DNA from: Oscillospiraceae bacterium
Lineage (GTDB): Bacteria; Bacillota_A; Clostridia; Oscillospirales; JAAYXM01
Assembly (NCBI GenBank): GCA_017408185.1
Contig: JAFQVE010000647.1
Location: 1 to 10,115 of the forward strand
Reading direction: 5' to 3'
DNA: 10,115 nt
Part shown: positions 1-7,500 of the stretch, in pieces
Layout: every line of letters begins with the position of its first letter
How positions within the stretch are numbered: position 1 is the stretch's first letter
Made by a program: the position numbers and the translations under genes
The notes under the pieces: model-generated
Databases searched by the model: none
What the model was told of the DNA's origin: nothing
Seen by the model: the letters and a program-made list of their open reading frames with translations, nothing else

Positions 1-335
1 CAGACTACTTTGCAACAGAGCTTGCGATTGCAAGAAATACAGGGCTTGTAAACGGCATCGGCAATAATAAGTTTGCGCCAAGAAATACCATAACACGTCA
101 GGATATGATGGTTATTGTATATCGTGCACTTGGAAAGCTTGAGATGGAGCTTGAGACAGGCGATGTTGATTATGCAGACTTTGATTTAGTTGCAGAATAT
201 GCAAAGGATGCAGTAAGTGCTCTTATTGCAAGCGGCTTGGTTAACGGCAAGAGCGGCAAGATCGCTCCGACTGATTACACAACACGCGCTGAAGTCGCAG
301 TTCTTATCAAACGCATACTTGATTATGTCAAGTAA
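1..335 (+). CDS. C-terminal end of an SLH-domain surface protein (5' partial)
   Basis: The frame is open from base 3 and ends at TAA 333-335, giving the last 110 residues of a protein that starts outside the window. It holds most of one SLH repeat (about nt 3-137, with AIARNTGLVNG, NKFAPRNTITRQD and a hydrophobic MMVIVYRAL helix) and a complete final one (about nt 174-332, with KDAVSALIASGLVNG, IAPTDYTTRAE and VAVLIKRIL). The TRQD and TRAE tetrapeptides occupy the position of the conserved ITRAE motif. SLH repeats are known to bind pyruvylated secondary cell wall polymers, so this tail should hold an exported protein on the cell surface. What the missing N-terminal part does cannot be seen. 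A bidirectional hairpin follows the stop directly, so this is the last gene of its transcript. The SLH call is firm; no internal ATG is proposed as a start because the domain runs through it. Confidence 0.93.
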   Translation, partial: DYFATELAIARNTGLVNGIGNNKFAPRNTITRQDMMVIVYRALGKLEMELETGDVDYADFDLVAEYAKDAVSALIASGLVNGKSGKIAPTDYTTRAEVAVLIKRILDYVK

Positions 336-340
336 ATAAA

Positions 341-377
341 AAATAAAGGTCGTAGCAAGTTGCTACGACCTTTATTT
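341..377. terminator. Bidirectional intrinsic terminator
   Basis: A perfect inverted repeat, AAATAAAGGTCGTAGCAA against TTGCTACGACCTTTATTT, has arms at 341-358 and 360-377; in RNA the innermost bases would form a small loop. The GGTCGTAGC core is the stable part. On the plus strand it is followed by a T-rich run (about 371-382), and on the minus strand by the complement of the A-rich stretch 335-347, so it can work in both directions. It sits between the convergent stops of the SLH gene (335) and the AraC gene (398). Confidence 0.93.
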
Positions 378-397
378 TTTTCTGAAAAGCGGAAGGT

Positions 398-1321
398 TTA
401 TTCTTCAAGTAGCCAGTTGAATCGGTGTCTGATAGGGATTTGGTGAAGAATAGATGTGTTGATGTTGTGTTGTTTTACATATTGAGTAGGTGACATTCCG
501 AGATGTTTTGTAAAAACACGGGCAAGATTTGACTGATTATATAATCCGCATTTTTTGGCTGCTTCATCATAGAGAATATCTTCTTCAAAAAGTAATTTAG
601 AAGCGTTGAAAATGCGAACTGAGAGTATGAATTCCGAAACTGTCAATCCTGTTGTACTTTTGAAATGCTCCGTAAAGCTTCTTCTGGACATATTTGCAAT
701 TTCGCATAAGTCATCCGTGTTTATTTTCTGTGCATAATTCCGTATTATGTGTGACACGGCGAGATTAATTCGGTCAACCTGTCGCAACGAAAGGGAAGAT
801 ATCTTCCTTGCAGGTTCAACGCACGCAAGTCGCATAAGCTCAGCGATATAGGCTGCGAGTTTGTCATATGACATATTTTTTTGCAAATTAAATTCTTCCA
901 TAATATTTCGGATAGTGCGCATTGCATCGTCCTGGAACTGAGGAAAATCAGAAATTGCAGGGATGAGCCTTCCTTCAAAATGAGCTGTGTTTTTTCCATA
1001 TGCATAGAAGTCATATCCTCGCTCGGTGAGAAATGATTCTTCAAACCATACATACGCAATTATCGGTGTGTCGTCTGAATTCTTTGAGTCAAGAGTGTGG
1101 CTCATATATGGAAGAATAAAGGCGCAGGAGCCTGCTTGTTGGATATATTCCGTCCCGTTGATTTTGTGCTTAAGCTCACCGGAAAGCACAAAACAGAGCT
1201 GAATGTGTTGATGAAAGTGCGAATGATCTCTGTCTCTGGTTGCTTGTGTCGAAACTCTGATCGGTAATGAACCGAAAAAATTTGTTGCGTTATAAATTGG
1301 CAAAATCGGCATATTATTCAC
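398..1321 (-). CDS. AraC-family transcriptional regulator with N-terminal cupin-like sensor
   Basis: The 307-residue product has the usual size and layout of a one-component AraC/XylS regulator. Residues about 20-110 look like a cupin-type sensor, with a His-rich start (H33, H35, H37, H39), then QLCFVLSGEL and an AGSCAFILPYMSHTL strand pair. Residues about 185-285 are the DNA-binding domain with two helix-turn-helix units: the first around DLCEIANMSRRSFTEHFK (204-221), the second around DEAAKKCGLYNQSNLARVF (252-270), closing with the hallmark LGMSPTQYVK. A tail of about 20 residues follows. The listed start is GTG at 1321, only 2-3 bases after AGAAAGGA; ATG at 1312, three codons in, is 11 bases after it and may be the true start. 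It is transcribed divergently from the giant lyase gene, so control of that gene, and perhaps of itself, is likely by context. The ligand cannot be predicted. Family call firm, target inferred. Confidence 0.94.
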   Translation of the reverse strand: MNNMPILPIYNATNFFGSLPIRVSTQATRDRDHSHFHQHIQLCFVLSGELKHKINGTEYIQQAGSCAFILPYMSHTLDSKNSDDTPIIAYVWFEESFLTERGYDFYAYGKNTAHFEGRLIPAISDFPQFQDDAMRTIRNIMEEFNLQKNMSYDKLAAYIAELMRLACVEPARKISSLSLRQVDRINLAVSHIIRNYAQKINTDDLCEIANMSRRSFTEHFKSTTGLTVSEFILSVRIFNASKLLFEEDILYDEAAKKCGLYNQSNLARVFTKHLGMSPTQYVKQHNINTSILHQIPIRHRFNWLLEE

Positions 1322-1336
1322 GATCCTTTCTATCTA

Positions 1337-1353
1337 AAATATATCATATATTT
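1337..1353. promoter_or_regulatory. 17-bp AT-rich palindrome over the AraC -10 box (possible operator)
   Basis: AAATATATCATATATTT is a perfect dyad with 8-bp arms around the C at 1345. It covers the -10 box of the AraC gene, where a bound protein would block RNA polymerase, so autoregulation is conceivable. One arm, ATATATTT (1346-1353), recurs exactly at 1442-1449 in the leader of the divergent gene. The sequence is almost all A and T, so chance is a real alternative. Confidence 0.35.
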
Positions 1354-1366
1354 GCTGTGAAGTCAA
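1338..1366 (-). promoter_or_regulatory. Sigma-A-type promoter of the AraC gene
   Basis: Read on the minus strand, TTGACT (1366-1361) is followed by a 17-base spacer and TATATT (1343-1338). Both boxes match the TTGACA/TATAAT consensus at five of six bases. The expected start of transcription is near 1331, giving a very short leader: about 10 bases to the GTG at 1321 or about 19 bases to the ATG at 1312. This short leader is a mild argument for the ATG. Confidence 0.72.
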
Positions 1367-1398
1367 AATAAAAATGCCCAATATGTAATAAATGTGTG

Positions 1399-1427
1399 TT
1401 GAATATATAGAGGAGTTTAAGTAAAAT
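1399..1427 (+). promoter_or_regulatory. Candidate sigma-A promoter of the giant lyase gene
   Basis: TTGAAT (1399-1404), a 17-base spacer and TAAAAT (1422-1427) match the consensus at four and five of six bases. Transcription would start near 1434, leaving a leader of about 46 bases. This is the best-spaced pair I found upstream of 1480. The weaker -35 box fits a promoter that needs an activator, as AraC-type targets often do, but that is inference. Confidence 0.5.
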
Positions 1428-1465
1428 GTTAGCATAAGCCGATATATTTATTGGCAATTTTACTT
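1419..1465. repeat. 9-bp inverted repeat flanking the lyase leader, with an internal small hairpin
   Basis: AAGTAAAAT (1419-1427) is matched by its exact reverse complement ATTTTACTT (1457-1465). The left arm overlaps the proposed -10 box and the right arm ends two bases before the AGGAGG ribosome binding site. Between them, 1438-1455 can fold as a short stem (GCCGATA with a G-U pair against TATTGGC). If the transcript starts near 1434 the outer pair is DNA-level only and the inner stem is in the RNA. Role unproven. Confidence 0.35.
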
Positions 1466-1466
1466 C

Positions 1467-1472
1467 AGGAGG
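1467..1472 (+). promoter_or_regulatory. Ribosome binding site of the lyase gene
   Basis: AGGAGG lies seven bases before the ATG at 1480. It is a full-strength Shine-Dalgarno sequence at ideal spacing and fixes the start, which is also directly followed by a signal peptide. Confidence 0.92.
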
Positions 1473-1479
1473 AAAATTT

Positions 1480-1554
1480 ATGAAAGCAAAAAGATTTTTA
1501 GCACTACTACTCACAATATGTATGATAGGAGGTTTGATGCCAACGGTATTTGCG
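1480..1554 (+). other. Sec signal peptide of the giant lyase
   Basis: Residues 1-25 have a basic start (K2, K4, R5), a hydrophobic core (FLALLLTICMIGGLM) and a VFA|AD cleavage site, predicted after A25. There is a Cys at 14, but it lies inside the hydrophobic core and not in a lipobox, so this is an ordinary exported protein and not a lipoprotein. Confidence 0.9.
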
Positions 1555-4500
1555 GCTGATGCCGAGGAAGCTGTGCCAATCGTGTATGACTTCTCGACAG
1601 CTGCGCTTGCAGATTATGCTACGCCGAATAAGTCTGTCAAATATACTTTGGTTAATAATTATAAAATCAACCCCGAAGTATCGGCAAACTGGAGGTATAC
1701 AGGTCTGATCAATGAAAGCAATGTTGCTTTCCAGCCTGATGGTATGTGTTTCTTTACACCTGCAAAAAATTCGGGAGCTAACTCGAATGCAGTAATTCTT
1801 ACGCTTGAAATACCGACAGCAGGATCATACACTCCTTCGATTGACTACACTGAAATCTCCTACGGTGAGAAGGTGGACGTCTATCTTTTAAAAAAGGATT
1901 TTGTCACTGCTAACAATGTTGACATCTTCTCAATCGGCGGTGTACAGGCAGGCATTGCGCTCGCTTCTATGACAAATCCGGATGCAGATGTCAAGCATAT
2001 TGCAACCTACGACACCAATCCCAACGCAACCGTTGAAGACACATTTGCAAAGAGTGTAAATCTTACGGAGGGTGAGTATTACCTTGTTGCAGTTGCAAAC
2101 GAAGGCTCTGTAAACTACACAGCAGAAGAAAGAACCTATGGTATGCTTAATAAGCTCACCTTTAACCCTTATGTTGATGAAAGCAAAAAAGTCTGGACGT
2201 ATGATTTCACCGCATCCGCTTTTTCGAATTATTCGGGTTCGGGAAATATAAGCTCCTCTTATCTTAAAAACTATACTCTTGACAGAACAAAGTCAACCGG
2301 TTACTGGAAGTATGAGAATCATATAAATGAGAATTATGTAGCAGCCGCTGCAGATGGTCTCTATTTCTACACTCCGGCAAAGAGCGCACCTCTCAATTCA
2401 AATTCAGTAATTTTCACTTTTACTGTTGAGGTGGACGGCGCATTTGTTCCGTCTGTTGAATATCCGAAAGTTGCATATGGTGAAAAGACTGATCTTTACC
2501 TTGTGAAGAAGGATGTCGCAAATGCAAAGGGATGGAATGTTCTTACAATAGAAGGTGTTCAGTCGGCAATCGCTGCGGCTTCTATGACAAATCCGGATGC
2601 AGATGTCAAGTATATCGCATCCTATGATATACACCCCAATGCAACAGTTGGGGATGCATATCCTGAGAAGATTAACCTTACTGCAGGTGATTACTATCTC
2701 ATTGCAGTGGCGAACGAAGGTTCTATCAATTATGCAGCTGAGGCAAGAACCTATGGTGCTGTTTCGAAGCTTCTTCTTACGCCTTATGTTGCTCCGGTAA
2801 TTCCGGATAATTTTTCATACAACTTTACTCTTGGTGCTTATAAGCCGGGAACTGCATCGACAAACGTGAAACTTAATCTTTTTTCTGCTGCATCAGTGAT
2901 TGACCGCACTGTTTCAACAGGATTATGGTGGTATTGCAATATGCATAATATCCCTGGGGCGGGTGCGTATGCTGAAGGATTGCAGTATTATGCAAGAAAA
3001 GATATAATTGATAACAATTTTGTTGTTCTTAATGCAGTTGTTGAAAAAGATGGTATATATAAGACTCAGCTCAATTTCAAACAGGAAACTTATTGCGGAA
3101 AAATCAATATTCATATGATTTCAAAAGAATATGCCGACAGTAAGTGGAAAATGACGTCTGATGCTCTTGTTATTGCTGACGTTCTTGCAGATTCAAAAGC
3201 TGAAAAGGTTATCTCTGTGGATACTCATAAAAACAGCACTGCAAGTTCTCCGGCAACGGGCGAAACTTTAGAACTTAAAAAGGGTGACTACTATCTTATC
3301 TTTACAAACGAAATGGGCGCGAAGGATACAAGCGACGGAAGATACTATGGTTATCTCAGTAGCCTTGATTTTACCCGTACATATCCGCTTACAGATGTCG
3401 AAGTTTCTTTTGACGAGATAAAGATAGGCGATAAGCTTATTCCTTCGGTAAAGTATTTCTCGGGAGACAACGAGCTTGACGGATCTTCGGCAGCTGTTTC
3501 TGTTGAAATTGCTGATGACCCGGATAGGATTCTCCTTGCAGCTGCGGACGGAAGCCTCTTTGCGGTAAAAGAAGGTGAAGCAACCGTCCGTGTAAGTGCA
3601 ACGATAGCGAATGTCACAAAGAGTGTCGATGTAAAAATAACGGTGCTTCCTGCATCTCCACTCTCAGGTGTTGACCAGAGTTATCTTTTCTATAACAACG
3701 CCTATGAGGATTTCGATCAGAGCGGTCTTTCAATACCCGGTTCTTCTGCCGGTTACTTGGTAAAAGAATCGGAATTTACAGCATATCCTATGCGCGACTA
3801 CGGAACAGACCGTCCGTGGGGTATGGTTTCAGGAAGACTTACCCGACCGAATTCACAAAAAGTATATCTCGCAAGCAATGCAGAATATACAGACATTTCC
3901 GGATATGCAGGAGATTGGGTTGCATATAAGGTTAAGGTTCCTGCACCCGGAACTTATAATGTTGACGTAAGGGGGCTCTCTTACGCAAGCGCAGGCCGTG
4001 CTGAGGTATATATGCTTCCGTACAGCTCCGATATGACGTTTTCAAGCATTACAAACAATATTGAGAAATATTGTGTTGTGGACAATCTTGTTGCTGATGC
4101 TGATTTGTACAGCACCGGTAACTCTGTTGCTTGCAGAGCATATGCAGGGCAGTTCCTTGCAGATTCTTCACTTGATTATTCCAAAGGATATGCGGAATAT
4201 CTTATGGTAATAAAGCAGTGTAACAGCCGAGTGAACACAAGTAAGTATGCTGTTCTTCTCAAGGGAATATATCTCGTCGGAACACCGCGTGACATTATTG
4301 TTACAACAGCACTTTCTGAAGATTCGATCGGTGTTGGCGAAGCTGTAACCGTGGAATCAGTAACAGGAAAGTTTGCAGACGGCAGTACTCTCAACTTTGA
4401 TACCGCTAAATTTATACACACCGTAGCTGAAGATGATACAGATATAATTGAGTATGATGCTGAAACAGGGGAGATCAGAGCTCTCGCGGAAGGTGTCGGA

Positions 4501-7500
4501 ACGCTTAAGACCTGTGTCATTGTAAACGGAACAGTAAGCTATACCGAAACGGAAATCACAGTTGATGATGATTTTGCAATCGAAAGGGCATATATCTATA
4601 CGAATAACAAAGTTACGCTAGGTGAAGAACTTATATTTACAACCGGTTACGAACTTAAGAACAGAAAGGTTCTTGCAGGCGGCGAGCTTGTAAGCCTTGA
4701 AATCTTCAATGAATCCGATGAAGGCGTTGCAATGCTTTCCGAAAGCGGAAAAACTATCAGAGCGATAAAAGCAGGTTCGTTCGAAGTTAAAGCAAAGATA
4801 AAAATCCGCGGAACCGTTGTTGAGAGTGCTCCTGAAAAGATTTTGGTATTCAGTGAGGGCGTTGCTCCGTCATCTGTTCTTGAAATAAACTTTATGCAGG
4901 GCGCATATCTCGGTGACAATTATAGCAGAATCAACGATATCAAAACATATACCGACTTCCGTCCGTGGATATTCCACAGCATCGGAAATGCTAATACTAA
5001 ATACGATGTAGATTTTGCTTTGCCAAACAGAAAGTATGGTCAGATTGGATGGCTGGGAGGAGCGAACCTTTATAATTCATATATAGCATTTAAGGTTAAG
5101 TTCCCGAAGACAAGCACGTATCTTGCAGAAGGTAATATGGGTCTCTGCCGCGCGAGAAGTGCTGCATTTGATCTCTATATTATGCCTGCGACAGAGGAGA
5201 TTGAATCCAACATTCTCCAATATGCAGTTCCGACGAGTGAATACTATGTAGGTACGGCGGATTACTATTCGAAGCCTGATGATAATGACGGCTTCTCAAG
5301 GACATTCGGAACAAAAGCAGTAACAGAGGGAGAGCATCTTGTTGTCTACCGCATAAGCGAAAGCGGTGAGGCAGGAGCAGGTGGAGATTCGGCATATCCG
5401 CTCACGTTTACATTTGCAGACGAGGAAGCATTCGGCGGTGTGGAACTCGTAACCGAGAGTGGAAGTAACGTCATAGCTCTTGATGAAACGGCAAATACCT
5501 TCATTAAGCTTAAGACCATAAAAGGTGCGGAAATCGAATATGAAGAGGGTGACATCACTGCGGTGGTGTTCAAATCCGAAAATCCTGAAATAGCAAATGT
5601 TGATCCAAACGGTGCAATCACAGGTATCAGCGAAGGTAGCGCAAAGATAATCGCAACAGTAACATATGGCGGAATAACAAAGAAAGCAGAGTATATTGTT
5701 TCCGTTTCTGATAATTCCGGTATCGTTGAAAACGGAATCAGAATTACAGCTCCGGCTTCCGTCTATGTTTACGGTGCCTCAAAACTTGGAGTAACTGCTG
5801 AAATGAACAGCGGTAAGACGCTTGCTATCCCTGAAGAGTTTATTACATGGGAGCTTGTTGAAGGTTCTGAATATGCAGAACTTTCCGAAAACGGAAATGT
5901 CTATGGTATCGGCATTGGAACGGCAGTGGTTTCTGCAACTGTCAGTGCAGACTATAAAAATGGTGCGGCAGAGGGAATTGCAATCGAACCACTCGCGCTT
6001 GAGATTTCTTGGGATGCAACTGTCGATCCTCAGATATACACACTTGAAGAACGCGAAAATGCGAAGATTAACGCGAAACGCTATTCTTGGGCAAAAGATG
6101 AAGTCAAGGCTGTAAAAGAAGCGGCAGATAAATATGTAAACGAAATAGATTATCTCTATAATCTTATTGTTCCGGAAGGTCTGCCTAGATGGTATCACAT
6201 CGGACATACAGGTGACCCGGATAAGTTTCTCTGCCGTTATTGCGGTGATGACATCAGCGTCAAGTACGGTGCATACGGATGGGGTGTAAACGCTATGAGC
6301 GATCCGTGGAAGGTACAGTGTCCGACGTGTAAACGTCTTTTCCCATCAAATGATTTTGGAAGCTTCTATGAGCTTGGTCTTTCCGAGAGCGGAAGCTGGA
6401 GCTATGAAAAGGCACTTATGAATCATCATAAACTGTTCGTGTGTGCTGATGGCGAGAATTGCAACTGTAAAAATATTCCGCATCCGACAAATGATCGTAT
6501 GACCGAGGAGTGGAAGAGCTTCTATGGCTTTGGTATCGGTTACCTTGAGAATAAAGCATATAAGGAAATGGATGCAAAGCTCGGCGTTGTAGGTTGGGGT
6601 GTTGATGACAGCCTTGGATATATGCAGCCCTACATCTCATATGAAAAGGCTTTGGAAATCGTAGGACCTGATGGCGATGTGAGAAAAGTTCCGGGATATA
6701 GCCCTCTTTATTATGATAACGGGGATGGCCTTGCATGGTATGCAGACGGCGCACGAAAAGGCCCGGTTCAGCATACGTACATTTCATACTATATCCACGA
6801 AGGTTTGTGGTATGGACAGGGAAATGTCGCAAACAGCGCAGTTATAAGAAATGCGATAAATTCTCTTGCAAAGGCATTTGTATACACAGGTGAGGCTAAG
6901 TATGGTCGCGCAGGAGCAATCCTCCTTGACAGAATTGCTGATTTCTTCCCTGATCTCGTATGGCGTACATGGGGAGAGTGGCGCGGCGACTCTTACTACG
7001 GAGGAATAGTTGACGCTGTTTGGCAGACCTTCATCACAACAGAGTTTGCTGAGGCATATGATGCATTCCTTCCGATATATAATGACCCGTATGTAATCAA
7101 GTATCTCAGTGAAAACGGCGCAAGATACGAAACTGATGAAAACGGTGATTGGAAGCGCGATGAAAACGGAGCGCTTATTCCGATAAATCTTAAAGACACT
7201 CCGGGAGCTGCAAGAAAGAACATAGAGGATAATCTCCTTCTTGAAATCTTCAAACAGACAAAGCTCGGAATGAACTGGGGCAACTATGGTATGCACCAGA
7301 ATGCAGTTGCAACTGCAGCCGTTGCTCTGAACAGACTCCCGGAAACAAAAGAAATGATTGATTGGGTAATGGCATACGGTCCGAAATATGGAACGTCGGG
7401 TCTCAACAGCGGCTCGGGAGTGAATGTACAGCCGATAAGCGGAGGTATGTTCCTTGGCACAATTATTGAAAACGTAAGCCGCGATGGTATCGGTTCGGAA

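Noticed and set aside
745..1059. 104-codon frame overlapping the AraC gene on the same strand
   Set aside because: Out of frame with the well-supported AraC coding sequence and without a domain of its own.
1520..1523. Cys14 in the signal peptide as a lipoprotein attachment site
   Set aside because: The residues before it (L-T-I) are not a convincing lipobox, the Cys is in the middle of the hydrophobic core, and a normal VFA|AD cleavage site follows.
1963..2610. Repeated DNA as a possible mobile element or CRISPR
   Set aside because: The repeat is in frame, spaced by 615 bases and explained by duplication of a protein module; there are no terminal inverted repeats, transposase or regular spacers.
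5779..6207. 142-codon minus-strand frame
   Set aside because: Opposite the Ig-like domain 5 and start of the catalytic region; product is rich in Cys, Phe and Arg with no domain, so a shadow.
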